Below are positions 22,141 through 33,235 of a stretch of DNA of 64,000 nucleotides, in pieces. Under the pieces are notes generated by a model. It made no database searches, was not told the DNA's origin, and worked only from the letters and a program-made list of their open reading frames with translations. A program made the translations under genes and the position numbers. How positions within the stretch are numbered: position 1 is the stretch's first letter; every line of letters starts with the position of its first letter. Location: the NCBI GenBank assembly GCA_004565275.1, contig SDOX01000007.1, positions 508,115 through 572,114 of the forward strand, read 5' to 3'. This DNA comes from Nannochloropsis salina CCMP1776 (Eukaryota; Sar; Eustigmatophyceae; Eustigmatales; Monodopsidaceae).

Positions 22141-22280
22141 CAAACCTGCCCCCCATCACTCCTTTGTTCTTTCTCAAATCTCACGCCTTTGCATCCTGTA
22201 TCACCTTTGTACAATCCGCATGCTCATCACGAAGACCGAAATGCTTCTTTCAAATCCTTTTGCAGTGAACACAGATCATC

Positions 22281-24335
22281 ATGCTTCGACAAGTCTTGCG
22301 TCGTGCTCCCAGCCGGGCACTTGCGATGCAGATGCGTGGCATGGCAGGTAAGCACTACAGATTCTCAGTGGAACATTTATAAGGATAAGGAAGGCAATAT
22401 GACTATTGTGAGGGTGATATTAGCTGCATCGTGGATTGAAACGCTGCCGGCAGACGACTTTGGGGATGAGAGTGAAGTGAACTGCTCGTACGCCTCCTGG
22501 GAGAATGTTCGTGGCCCGGGAATCAGTCAGGTCACCACCTTAAATTTAAAACTTGTGTCGTTTTTATGAGCCATGGAATCTTTGGCACGCCACTTTATTG
22601 ACAAACTTCTTTGATCACGTCCCTTGTCTCCTCACCTCTTCTGTGCCACGGTTTCTTGCCCCTAACCTCCCCAGGCGGGAAGGACGTTCGGTTTGGCGTG
22701 GACGGCCGCGCGCAGATGCTCATGGGCGTTGACAAGCTGGCGGACGCCGTACAAGTGACGTTGGGACCAAAAGGCCGGAACGCCATCATCGACCAGCCGT
22801 TTGGAGCCCCCAAGATCACCAAGGACGGCGTGACGGTGGCGAAGAGTATCGAATTCAAGGAGCGTTTTGTCAACATGGGCGCTGCGCTCGTGCGGCAGGT
22901 TGCGAGCAAGACCAACGATGTGGCCGGGGACGGGACCACCACCGCCACGGTGTTGACGCGGGCCATCTTCTCGGAGGGTTGCAAGGCGGTGGCGGCCGGG
23001 CTGAACCCGATGGACCTGAGGAGAGGCACGCAGCTCGCCGTCGACCACGTGGTTGGCGTCTTGAACCAAATCTCCCGCGCCGTCACCTCCAAGGCGGAGG
23101 TGTCACAGGTGGGAACGATCTCGGCGAACGGGGAGAAAGTAATTGGAGACCTGCTGGCGGACGCGATGGAGCGGGTGGGAAAGGAGGGCGTGATCACCGT
23201 CCAGGACGGAAAGACGCTTCACAACGAGCTGGAGGTGGTGGAGGGGATGAAGTTCGACCGGGGCTACATCTCCCCCTACTTCATCACCGACAACAAGACC
23301 CAGACGGCGGAGCTTGAGAACCCCTACATCCTGCTAGTCGAGAAGAAGATCACCTCCATTCAGTCCCTCATCCCGCTCCTGGAGATGGTGGTGAAGACCC
23401 AGCGGCCCCTGCTCATCATCGCCGAAGACGTGGAGTCCGAGGCTCTGGCTACACTGGTGGTCAACAAACTGCGGGCGGGGATCAAGGTGGCGGCCGTGAA
23501 GGCGCCAGGCTTTGGAGACAACAGGAAGGCGACGCTCCAGGACATCGCGGTGCTGACTGGGGGGCAGGTGATCAGTGAGGACCTGGGCCTGAAGGTGGAG
23601 AATACCACGGAGGACATGCTGGGCACTTCCAAGAAGGTGACAGTCTCTAAGGATGACACCCTCATTTTGCACGGAAACGGGGCCCGGGACGCCATCGACG
23701 AGCGCTGCTTGCTGTTGAAGGACTCCATCGCCGCCACTGCCTCGGACTACGAGAAGGAGAAGCTACAGGAGCGCTTGGCGAAGCTGTCGGGGGGCGTGGC
23801 GGTGATTAAGGTGGGCGGGGCCTCAGAGGTGGAGGTGAATGAGAAGAAGGACCGCGTGGTGGACGCTTTGAATGCGACGCGGGCGGCGGTGGAGCAGGGC
23901 ATCGTCCCCGGGGGGGGCTTGGCCCTGTTGTGGGCTTCCAAGCAGCTGGAGGACGTCAAGGCGAAGGTCTCGAACATGGACCAGCGCATCGGCGTCGAGA
24001 TTATTGAGAAGGCGCTGATCGCACCCGTCAAATCCATCGCCAACAACGCCGGTGTGGAAGGGGCGGTGGTAGTGGGGGAACTCATGAAGAAGGACAAACC
24101 AGAGCTGGGGTACAACGCGCAGACAGGCGAGTACGTTGACATGTTCGAGGCAGGGATTATCGACCCGACGAAGGTGGTGCGAACGGCGCTGGTAGACGCC
24201 CAGTCGGTGGCGGCGTTGATGATTACGACGGAGGCCATGGTGGCGGACCTTCCCAAAGACGAGGGGGACACACCGGCGATGCCGGGGATGGGAGGGATGG
24301 GAGGCATGGGAGGCATGGGTGGCATGGGATTCTAG
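22281..24335 (+). CDS. HSP60: mitochondrial chaperonin HSP60 (Cpn60, group I)
   Basis: Folds imported proteins in the mitochondrial matrix as an ATP-driven double ring with Cpn10. Exon 1 (22281-22347) encodes an arginine-rich presequence, [18 protein letters not shown], and joins exon 2 (22675-24335) at a G|GC glycine codon (donor GTAAGC, acceptor CCCCAG), giving 575 residues. Group I features include [27 protein letters not shown], the ATP-site motif [22 protein letters not shown] in the apical domain, [10 protein letters not shown], and the C-terminal GGM tail with five GGM/GMG units ending MGF. The presequence and the GGM tail favour the mitochondrial over the plastid paralogue. Confidence 0.96.
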
Positions 24336-25475
24336 ACGTCGGTGTGCACGGAGGTTGCCTGGTGGAGAAGGAGGGGGAGAAAGGGAGACGCGAAGAGCGG
24401 CAGTTGGGGGGACTGGTCTAGGGTACAGGTGTTGGAGTGGAGAAGTGATGGAAGAGCAAGTGCGGAAAGGGCCGAGCATTGACCAATATAGAGAAGCGAA
24501 AGAAGGTGGGTGATAGCGAGATAGACATGTGGATGGGGAATGCAGCGATCTTGCTGAGGATGAAAAGGAGTGGTTGATAAACCAGGCTTGATTTTGGTAA
24601 ATTACCAGGGCTGTCCATTTTCGCCCGTCCTTTAGCTTCTGGCAATGTTTGAGAAGGATAGCGTTTTCAAAACTTATAAACAAGTATATCCGGAAGTGCA
24701 CCCAGTAATGTGGTAGCGTACGTCCAGAAATTGCAAGTTAGTAATATCCATGCCGATTGATTAACCATTGGACATTCTCCTTCTCTCAAACATGACAAAA
24801 GGTCCCCTCCTAGAATTCTTTTTTGCTATTTACATTTCGCACATCCTATCTATGTAAGCCTTAATAGCAATCCTATCAATCATGATGTATCCATAAGCGC
24901 CACCTTTCCGTAGTGTTTGCGTGAGGGGGTGAACGCCTGCGACCAAGGACAAAAAGACTTAGAAAAACGCACCCGTGAGCGTCCTAATCTGACTAACAGT
25001 AAAATTGTAGGTATCTTGCGTGATGTGCTCGGAAATGATCATTCCAACTACAAAAGGCGGACGCGCGGGCGAGGAACACCGAACAATGGGTCATGCTGAC
25101 CAAAACTCATGACACGCCTCGAGTTGCAGGTGCTTCCTTCAAGAGGAGAAGGCTTCGCGTAAACCAGTCTTCTCTATGATTTAGGAGAGTGCGTAAGTGC
25201 AGAATATACTTTTAGGGTAAAAAAGCATGGGTCAAGACAATCCGCCCTTCGAGGGTACCTGTCTGCGTCACGTCAGCCTACCCGGAGGAAGACCCCAAAA
25301 GGCGACTCCAGCTTGCTCCGACTTGTAAACATCCTGTCAGGACACTTCTCACAAGGCACCAATGTTTCAGTGACTATCCATTCTGCTACTATTTTCCAAT
25401 CGCATCATGTTAGATCAGGACAGGACTTGCGACAGGCTGGCGTTCCTCATCTGAAGTGGAGCGTGTCTTGCAGCG
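24336..25475. other. intergenic, no gene seen
   Basis: About 1.14 kb holding the HSP60 3' UTR and the promoter of the next gene. Only short, unconvincing frames on either strand. Confidence 0.45.
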
Positions 25476-27021
25476 ATGACTCGAGTGTTCTTCCTACTAC
25501 TGCTTTGCTTATGCCTCATGACACTTTTCTTCGCCAATGCAAGCGGCGTGGAGAACGGTGATACTTGGGTTGTACTGGTACGTCATGTTGTCCTCGATCA
25601 TTCTCCGGGTGTCCTCCAGTTCTCATTGTTTTCCTTCGTCCTCGTAAGGCATGCACATCCCGTTTTTGGTTCAACTATCGCCACGTCGCCAATGCCCTGT
25701 CCTTTTACCAAGTGGTCAGGCGTCTCGGCGTCCCGGACAGTCAGATCGTGCTGATGCTTGCGGATGACATACCATGTAACGCGCGAAACGCTCGACCAGG
25801 TCTGTGAAGATCCGTTTTGGTCCCTTCCTCGACATTGCCTCACAGCCCTCTCTTGATTCCACACCTCATGCCTAGGCGGGGTATACCATTCGACCACCCA
25901 CACGATAGACCTCTGTGCAAACGGCTTGGAAGTGGACTACAAAAACGAGGAAGTGACAGTTGGAAACTTTGTGCGCGTCTTGACCGGGCGGCATCCGCCT
26001 GGGTGGCCCATTTCCAAACGCCTGGGAAGCAGCAACACAAGCCGCGTGCTCATTTACATGACGGGTCACGGCGGCGACGAATTTCTGAAATTTCACAACC
26101 ACGAGGAAATCAGCAGCGAGGATCTGGTAAGCCGAAACTAGAACTGGATGATGATCGCTATGCGATACTGGAGAAGACCCGGAAGCCCGAAGTGCTCCTC
26201 CGACCTGATTAAACCGTGTGCGTTGCACTCATAGTCCTCCCTTTGCCATACCAATCGCTTCCTCGTACGTGACGCCGGCCCCCTATCAGGCGCACACGCT
26301 CCAGGACATGAAGACCGCGGGCCGTTACCAAGACTTGTTCTTCGTTGTCGATACCTGTCAGGGGGGAACGCTCTTCCGGCGCTTCCGGACCCCTGGCGTG
26401 CTGGCAGTGGGCAGCAGTGGTCAAGGCGAGAACTCGTTCGCGCATCAGAATGACATGGTCCTCGGGGTGGCCCTTGTGGACCGATTTACAGACGCTTCGT
26501 GTCAGTACCTGCATAAGCTGGCCGACAGAGCGACGGCCCCTCAGCTGAGCTCGCCTTTGGGTCTCTTATCTCAGGTACCTTTGTCAATGCTGCTCGGATC
26601 TTACAACCCAGTTCAATTAAAGTCAACGCCTGTGCTTCGTTCGGACCTGTTCGAAGCCTCTAGAGAGGACGAGGCAGAGGAGGTCGGCGGTCTTGGTAAG
26701 CACAGAGGCGCCGCCACGGGAACCGACCATCGACTGGCTCAGACGCCAGTGACGCATTTTTTTGGGCAAGAGGAGCGTCTACGAGTAGTTTCGATACTGG
26801 AAACTGCAAACGATGAGAAAATTGAGAGCGTTGGAAGCAGAAACACGTGTAGCAGCACTGTCGAGGCTATCCCAGTCCGCCTTTCGCAAGCGCACATTGA
26901 TACTTCAAGCACATTACCTGCAAATCATTTTGAAGCATCGTATGACAGAAACAGTATCATGCTCTCACTGTTGACCCTAGCGATGTGCGCCATGAATTTG
27001 AGGATGTGTAGAATAGAATGA
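25476..27021 (+). CDS. GPI8: GPI-anchor transamidase catalytic subunit (GPI8/PIG-K)
   Basis: Cysteine protease of the ER GPI transamidase complex, which cleaves the GPI signal of precursor proteins and attaches the preformed anchor. Exons 25476-25577, 25649-25799, 25876-26126 and 26290-27021 join in phase to 411 residues. It has a hydrophobic signal peptide ([15 protein letters not shown]), then the family core [19 protein letters not shown] and [13 protein letters not shown]. The catalytic histidine is in [13 protein letters not shown] and the catalytic cysteine in [11 protein letters not shown], followed by [14 protein letters not shown] and LVDRFT. Unlike animal PIG-K, the C-terminus is not obviously a strong membrane anchor: only [14 protein letters not shown] near the end is moderately hydrophobic. 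The region after about residue 310 is more variable, so a missed small intron there is possible. Confidence 0.93.
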
Positions 27022-27855
27022 CTAATGGAGTGTACTTTTGTTGGGAACCTGGATGAATGTATCAACGTCGGCAACCGCTTTATGGTAAGCTGTGGCTTTT
27101 CCCTGCGACCAGTCTTCCCTCTCTTAGTAACTGTGAGTATGTTATATGTAGAATATAAAGAAATTTGCACAACGTAAATGGTTTTCATTGCCGTGCCACC
27201 CACCCAAGCCTCATCCGGGCGGCGAGCGGATCGGATCGGTTGGGAGGCCGACATGGGCCACGCATCTCGTGGTCTCGCCGAACAAATGCAAGTTGACGTC
27301 CCTCCCCGCCGTGCCAGCGCCGGCTCCACAGATACATGTCCTGTCCACCATCTGTGGTGCGCGTGATATTTGGTGTGCACAGAGATTTGGCAAAAGTGTA
27401 GGCGTGGACTCCCGCACCTCGCCATATTTGTACCCGACGTGCCCCCCTTTTGGCCTCTGAAAAGAACGGACCCGAGAGAGCCAAAGGAATGATCTGTACG
27501 TCGTGCAGGGCCTGCTTGCCGCTTCAGGTGCACGCCACCAGAAGCACCAGGAAGCTGTACACGAGGATAAAGCATGTTGCATAAATTTACATATGAACTC
27601 AGGCGACAGAAATGTTGCTTATCTTTCCAAGGGGTCCTACATTACGCATGCAAATACTCAAGCAGCAGCGCCCCCTTGCAGGGGGACGGGATCGGACCTA
27701 GGCCCGCAAAAAACACTTCTCAACAAGACGGCGATATATTAACACTCACAAACCATACACGGGTCATACAGGGGGCTTGTAAGGGCTGTGGTAGCCTGTT
27801 ACTTCGTGCCTCGCTGTGAGGGGCCTGGGATCGAGAGCACAATCACGTCGTAGCG
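27022..27855. other. intergenic, no confident gene
   Basis: About 830 bp. Overlapping frames on - (27185-27484 and 27211-27582) have no recognisable domain. A small GC hairpin (CCCCC TTGCA GGGGG) lies near 27670. Nothing else stands out. Confidence 0.4.
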
Positions 27856-29094
27856 ATGGCGCCGTTTTTGGGTAGCCCGCCGCCCACTTTGGTTAGGGCC
27901 GAGGAGGCAGCCGTGGAGGCCGGGGTGCGGCGAAGTAGACGCTTTAACTTTCTTCAAATCGCGTCTGGGAGGATAAGAAACAGGGGAACGCCCCGACATT
28001 TGATCCGTACAGGGGCTTTGGACGATGGAGGGGGGGCGCCCCGCGTGGGGGGTGCGCGGGGGAAGGGAGTCTGCGGGCCTTTGGGACGACAGAGTCCGGA
28101 GATAGATGCAAGAGACCTTACACCTGTGACTCTTAACATCGGAATGCGACAACGATGGCGGGAACGGATGTTCCTGGCCTCCTACATAGCGGACGCCCTG
28201 GTCTGCGCGGCGCACGACCTCGTCCTTCCCCCCCACAAGGAAGGCTCCAAACGGCCCGTGCTGCTGGTCCCTGGATGGTGCGGGCGCACGCGAAGCTTCC
28301 GCAAAATGGCTGAGCGCTTGGTTCGCGAGGGTTACCCCGTGTACCCGGTCCCCTTAGGCTCGCAGTTGGGATGCATCGATCGGAAGGCGCGGGTTCTGAG
28401 CAAATTTCTGGACCTTCATGGCCTCGAGGACGTGTACGTGGTGGCGCACTCCATGGGCGGGCTCATCAGCGTCCGAAGCATGATGAAAGGGGAGACACGC
28501 ATCCGGAAGCTGGTGACCATGGGCACGCCCTACCGCGGCACACATGTCATCTACCTGGGGTACGCGGTCACTCTGGCCCTGGTTCTTGCCCTCTCCTTCT
28601 GGCTGAGCCCCCTGGCAGGCACCATCTACTTGGCGCTCTTCCTACAGATCCCTTCCCTATATCAGATGCAACCGAGCTCGGACTTTCTGGAGGAAACGCT
28701 CGAGTACTTGAACCGCGTGGCCACTCCTGTTCAATGCATCTATGCAGTGCGCGACCAGATCGTGATCCACGACTGGCGCCAGGCCTGGAGCCCGACGCGT
28801 CTGGGCCGTCCAGATGATCTATGTCTCCCGGAGTACGGACATATGAACCTCTTCATGGGCGAGTCGGGCATCGAATTCGTGGCCCGCCTTTTGGAGCGGT
28901 ATGACGCTGCCGACGCCTCGCTCCCTTCCTCTCGCTGCGTGGAGGGAACTACGGCGAGCGTGGAAAAGGGAGCGGAGGAGCGAGAAGGCGAGTACGTGCC
29001 TCCTGCCAAATGTTCGCGAAAGGGACCAACGGGAGCCGGAGGGTCGCCGCCGCCGGGGAGGATGAAGGAAATGGGGCGGGAGGAGGAGGAATAG
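27856..29094 (+). CDS. alpha/beta hydrolase, lipase-like, with a hydrophobic insert
   Basis: Probable lipid ester hydrolase of 412 residues in one frame. After a basic, glycine-rich N-terminus of about 110 residues comes the fold: strand and oxyanion region PVLLVPGWCGRTRSF, the nucleophile elbow VVAHSMGGLISV (Ser), VTMGTPYRGTH, then the acid in VQCIYAVRDQIV (Asp) and the histidine in YGHMNLFMGESG, in the normal order. Between elbow and acid, at the lid position, about 35 residues are strongly hydrophobic (YAVTLALVLALSFWLSPLAG and onward), suggesting membrane association. The C-terminal 60 residues are low complexity. It resembles class 2 triacylglycerol lipase/EstA-like proteins more than PGAP1, though its neighbour makes GPI anchors. 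Start: ATG at 27856; a later ATG near 28144 (MRQRWRERMF) is possible. Confidence 0.8.
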   Translation: MAPFLGSPPPTLVRAEEAAVEAGVRRSRRFNFLQIASGRIRNRGTPRHLIRTGALDDGGGAPRVGGARGKGVCGPLGRQSPEIDARDLTPVTLNIGMRQRWRERMFLASYIADALVCAAHDLVLPPHKEGSKRPVLLVPGWCGRTRSFRKMAERLVREGYPVYPVPLGSQLGCIDRKARVLSKFLDLHGLEDVYVVAHSMGGLISVRSMMKGETRIRKLVTMGTPYRGTHVIYLGYAVTLALVLALSFWLSPLAGTIYLALFLQIPSLYQMQPSSDFLEETLEYLNRVATPVQCIYAVRDQIVIHDWRQAWSPTRLGRPDDLCLPEYGHMNLFMGESGIEFVARLLERYDAADASLPSSRCVEGTTASVEKGAEEREGEYVPPAKCSRKGPTGAGGSPPPGRMKEMGREEEE

Positions 29095-29723
29095 CGCGGA
29101 CATAAAGAAGAGGCTTGGGAGGCATGGGCCGTGATGACATTCGGACAAGAATAAGCGCTCAAACAAATTTGCTAGGCATCTATCTCGGGGTGTGCTTCTG
29201 ACAGGAGGGCAGAGATCGGAGGGCGTGCTGGGGTGTGCGGAGTAGGGAGCCTGGGGCCCTGGGAATTTCGTGATTTTTGTGTGCGAGTCTAATCCAGAGA
29301 CGAGCCCCGAATTTCGGCGTGTAGGGGGCAGCGAATCAGCCGTTTTCTTGTAAGAAAGCTGCATGCATATATTTGTATCATCGCATGTACGTATTAGATA
29401 TGTAAACGTTGAGTCTGTAGGTGATAAGCACTTTGAGCGCGAGGCTGTATAAGTGCTCTCGGATGGGGCGAGGTCCCAGTGGTGCAGTCTCGAACTCTTG
29501 AGCAGCAACTAGGAATAAGAGTACCAAAGATAGGCGATTGCATTTCATTTTGGCAAATTCATGTCCGCATTGGATTCGGCACATGTGAAACGGCACCGAA
29601 GGAATTAAAATAAACGCATGACGTTGGCACTTGCTTCGTCGGTGACGGTGCGGGGGAATTCTTGCTCTTGCTCTGCATCGTCTCGCTCATTATGACATAT
29701 GGGGAGCTAGGTACATAAAACTG
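29095..29723. other. convergent intergenic region, no gene seen
   Basis: About 630 bp between the hydrolase stop and the BOLA1 stop; probably two 3' UTRs. Confidence 0.45.
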
Positions 29724-30197
29724 TCATTTCTGGCTCCCTCCCCTGCAAGCTGGCGATGGAGGCACTACGCCCTCTGCTTTCTCCCATTCACTCGCCGTCT
29801 TGGCCACGATGGAAAGGGCGTGAACACCCGCCTCTAATTCTTCACTCAACAGTCCGTTGACCAATCGATGCCGGGCCAATAAGGCTTTCCCCTCGAACAT
29901 GGACGAAACCGCCACGACTTTGAAATGCGTTTCCGAGCCCTTCGGCACGTTGTGGCTATGGCTTTCATTTATGACTTGCAGATGGGCGGGGACGAGCGCC
30001 GCCTGAAGTTTTCTTTCGATACAGCTTTGTATTGGGCCGCCTAGCTGAGCAGAATGGTCGCGTTTGGCACTGGTGGCTGAGTTTGACATGGTCCTGCTAC
30101 TGGGGCTGTGGAGGCGGACTGGAAGGGCAGAGGAGGTAATAGGGGCTTCCGCTCTTGCACAGGATCTCGCAAGAAACGATGGGACGCGCCCAAACAT
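29724..30197 (-). CDS. BOLA1: BolA-like protein 1, probably mitochondrial
   Basis: BolA proteins pair with monothiol glutaredoxins and help iron-sulfur cluster handling. The 157-residue frame starts with an S/R/A-rich leader (MFGRVPSFLARSCARAEA) suited to organelle import. The BolA domain follows: IQSCIERKLQAALVPAHLQV, NESHSHNVP, the signature GSETHFKVVAVSSMFEGK, RHRLVNGLLSEEL, then GVHALSIVAKTASEW. The HxxP histidine of the nucleic-acid/cluster face is present. The tail PPSPACRGGSQK resembles the tail of animal BOLA1, favouring BOLA1 over BOLA3. No intron. Head to head with AMSH. Confidence 0.93.
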   Translation of the reverse strand: MFGRVPSFLARSCARAEAPITSSALPVRLHSPSSRTMSNSATSAKRDHSAQLGGPIQSCIERKLQAALVPAHLQVINESHSHNVPKGSETHFKVVAVSSMFEGKALLARHRLVNGLLSEELEAGVHALSIVAKTASEWEKAEGVVPPSPACRGGSQK

Positions 30198-30631
30198 GAA
30201 GCAGGCAATACTTCAGGGTGTGGGAAAGCGTGGACACTTGGGGGCGGTCGTTGACTGAACCTGCGAAGCGGGAAAATTGCGGGGAGGAGGTACATCGTGA
30301 GCTCTCCTCTACTGCTAGTAGCCAGACGGGTTGACATGGGGCATGCCTCGTACATGCTTGGTAGTAATTGTTTGCTTGAGGCCATGAGTCGGGCGTGTCG
30401 TAGCCCTCCACGTGTTAATTAAGAGAGTAGCAAGTGTTAAGACTTTTGTCAATCCTTTCCATCGTTGCGCATGGGAGAAAGCAGTGCTCATATCATAAAT
30501 ATCACCGGATGCGAAGGAGCGAGTCGCTAGTGTTCATTGTTCCTTCAGCAAGAAGCAACAGGCGTGGGTGGCCTACTGAGGTTTTTATAAGGCAACAGCA
30601 TGTATGATATCACTTGACGTTACCGACTAAC
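30198..30631. promoter_or_regulatory. divergent promoter region between BOLA1 and AMSH
   Basis: 435 bp between two outward-facing starts; both promoters must be here. No named motif was recognised. Confidence 0.4.
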
Positions 30632-32528
30632 ATGCACGTGTACTCCGCTCCCAATCGCAGCAGCATGCCGTCGACTTCGTCCGGGGGTGCAAGCGCGGAG
30701 GAGCTTACCAGGCGGCATCTCAAGGAGCTGGACAGGCGCGTCTGAACCTAAATTATGCCCCAGACCCCTCTCTCTCTTCTCCGCTCATCTGTTATCCCAT
30801 GTTTTCTGCAGGTATGTTGACGTGCCTAGACTCAACGACAGCACCCGCTTGAGTGTGTACTACGGGATGAGCAAACAAGTGCTGGCCCAGGCACAGGAAT
30901 TTCGGAGGTCTCACGACCTCGAGCGGGTACGTGGTCCCAATGGCTCGGAGAATGGTGTGCAAAACATGCCAAATGAGATGAAGAACCACAACAACCATCC
31001 GAGAGATTGAAAGGCTTAAAATATCAGTGGTCTTTCTTGAAATGGGGCGCCTTTTACTGCCTCTTCGCTTATCGTCGTTATCGCCTGTGACGGCTGAACT
31101 TCTCCCTTGCTGATCCTCACAGGCTTACATTTTCTACAAGCGCTTTCTGCGCTTGGCCTTGGATTGCATCCCAGAGCATGTCGCATACAAAGACGGCACC
31201 TTCAGTCGCGACAAAAATTGGCTGGTCCGTGAGCGGCGCCAGGCTCTGAAAGCGTTGGAGGAGGTTAATGCTAATATCACCGCAGAGACAGCCGCCTACC
31301 ATCGCCGCGTCCCACCTGCCCTCGGCGTGCCTCCTGCTCCTTCGATACCGTCGCGAGGAGCGTCGCTGTCTGCTGCCTCGGACTGTAGCGCTGAGGACGA
31401 GGGCCTGACGCGTCGGTTTCAGAGACTGCGGGGAGGAGGTGCACCCTCGTACCCGGGGCTTGACAGTTCTTTTGGCCAAGGAGACACCGCATTAGAAGAA
31501 AACGAGGCTTCTTTGTGCCCCGTATTGACGATGCCGGAGCCGTCGGCGCCGCCCCTCTTCCTTGACGACGGACCAGCATCCCAGGACGCAGCGGAAAACG
31601 AGGGCTTGAGCGCCCGCGAGCTCGACGCCGCCTTCCAGTCCCTTCGGATGGCGGACGATGAACCGTCTCAAGTGCGGCGCTTCTACCCCTCCCTTCCCTC
31701 GAGCAGGGCTTCCCAGCTCAAGGGAGAGGAGAGGATAGGCTCTCCCCTGATCCCGGGCCAGGCCAACTGGTTCAGCAAACGAGGCAAGCTTAGACCACTG
31801 ATGCTTCCGGCTGGCTTGGTAGGAAAGTTCTTGGAAATCGCCGACAAGAACAGTAGGAAGGTAGGCCGGGCGGGAGCAGGACGGGGGGCGCGTGGCTTTG
31901 CCGTGGAGCTCTCGTAGACCCGAGCTTTCAGCCTAGGGTCCGGGCATCAGAGAGCGCGGATCGACTCCTTTCTAGACGACCCCCCACTTCAATAATCTCA
32001 GAGACCCTCTCTTCTTCAATAACTGTCCAGCCTCCAGATGGGATCGAGACCTGTGGCGTGCTGGCCGGAGTACGCGACGGCCAAGGTCTCATGCGTTGCA
32101 CTACCCTGATAATCCCCAAGCAAGAAGGCACATCAGACACAGTAAGTATGACACACGAAGAGGAACTGATCAGCTTCTGCTGCTCTGGGAAGCACCCGAT
32201 GGGAGAGGAAGGAAACCTCCTGCAACTTGGCTGGATTCACACCCACCCCAGTCAGAGCTGCTTCATGTCCTCAGTAGACATCCACACGCATTGCGGCTAT
32301 CAAACCATGCTTCCCGAGGCCGTAGCCGTGGTGGTAGCCCTAGTAAACTCGCGGAGGCCGCAAGTGGGAGTCTTCCGTCTCACTGAACCCGAAGGGCTTC
32401 AACTTATCCAACGTTGTGAGCTCCGAGGTTTCCATCCCCATCCCATACCCGATCCTCAAATTTACAAAAGTCATCACACTGTCGTTTGGGAGGAATCAGG
32501 ATTTTCTGTTGTGGATCTTAGATCGTAA
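30632..32528 (+). CDS. AMSH: AMSH/STAMBP-like JAMM deubiquitinase
   Basis: Zinc metalloprotease that cleaves K63-linked ubiquitin chains from cargo at ESCRT endosomes. Exons 30632-30735, 30812-30926, 31123-31860 and 32031-32528 give 484 residues. The N-terminal USP8-type dimerisation domain (about 20-130) includes VPRLNDSTRLSVYYGMSKQV and ERAYIFYKRFLRLALDCIP. A long disordered acidic linker follows. The C-terminal JAMM domain has the catalytic glutamate in GIETCGVLAG, the zinc motif HTHPSQSCFMSSVD (HxH...D), and MLPEAVAVVVALVN, ending with GFHPH and VVDLRS as in the AMSH family. The first intron only joins in phase with a GC donor (CAG|GCGCGT) and a CTGCAG acceptor. Start at 30632 or the in-frame ATG at 30665. 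Confidence 0.9.
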
Positions 32529-32709
32529 ACGAATCACAACCAGACAGAAGGAAGCAATGAATAGAACTGATTCTGAAAAGGGGGCCACGGTCGCCCCCAA
32601 GCATTTCCTTTACCCGCTGCGGATCGGAACGGGCAGCGCTGTCGGTTTGTTTCATTCAGAAAATACCCTGGGAGGGCAAGGCGGGAGGATGAATCGTCCT
32701 ATGACCCTC

Positions 32710-33204
32710 TCAAGCCTTTGTGAAGCTTGGTAGCACAGCTGTAAGGTTGCCTGACCACGAATTTGTAGCTTGTGCGCAGGCCCCGCCTTCGTAGACGTTG
32801 ATTTTGAGGGGGATGATCTTCTGTCCGGGGGGGTCATCGGAAGGCATCTCGGAAAGGAGAGCCTGGCGCGCATCGCATTACGGGCTCGTTGACTGTGCAT
32901 GGATGGCTTGGTCTCGTTGGACTTCCAACTAGACAGGATGTACGGGCAAGATTGTCCAGCACACCTTGCTCGCAAGCCTGGACGTCAACTCGAGGAGCTG
33001 GCGCAACTTCACATTGATTTCCCCGCCCGCGCGTCGGCACTCATCCTCTTTGTTCAATGCAATACATTTTCCATGACATTTGACGCACAGAGAGCTGAAG
33101 AGCACGTAAGAACATGCACACCGACTGATTAAAGGACCCTCCCAAGATTGGGCCCGGTGATTGCTGGCACCCCGCCATCGGGAACCTGCCGACTCGTTTT
33201 TCAT
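32710..33204 (-). CDS. possible small two-exon gene of unknown function
   Basis: On -, a frame from the ATG at 33204 to 32965 ends at AAG|GTGTGC. A frame at 32862-32710 starts after GCGCCAG and ends TGA; they join in phase to 130 residues. The second exon (ALLSEMPSDDPPGQK, IIPLKINVYEGGACA) has GC-rich third positions like neighbouring genes. The first has a cysteine cluster, CVKCHGKC, and could be shorter if CTCTTCAG near 33090 is an acceptor. The start would lie only about 30 bp from the FYVE-lipase start, which argues against it, and a + strand frame (32899-33132) overlaps. I recognise no family. Confidence 0.3.
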
Positions 33205-33235
33205 TCCCGGAAGGTTAGGCAAGTAATTGAGGTGA

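Larger units (their letters stand above)
21719..22280. promoter_or_regulatory. HSP60 upstream region
   Basis: This 560-bp gap ends at the HSP60 start. Two elements of note, listed separately, are a perfect TGACGTCA and a GAAGCTTC that fits a two-unit heat-shock element. No protein-coding signal was seen. Confidence 0.4.

Noticed and set aside
27185-27582. Cysteine/tryptophan-rich - strand frames after GPI8
   Set aside because: Two overlapping frames with no zinc-motif spacing or splice logic and no family resemblance.
28017-28090. PGAP1-type GPI inositol deacylase as an identity for the hydrolase beside GPI8
   Set aside because: The nucleophile motif AHSMGG is generic and the PGAP1-specific N-terminal segment is missing; proximity to GPI8 is not enough.
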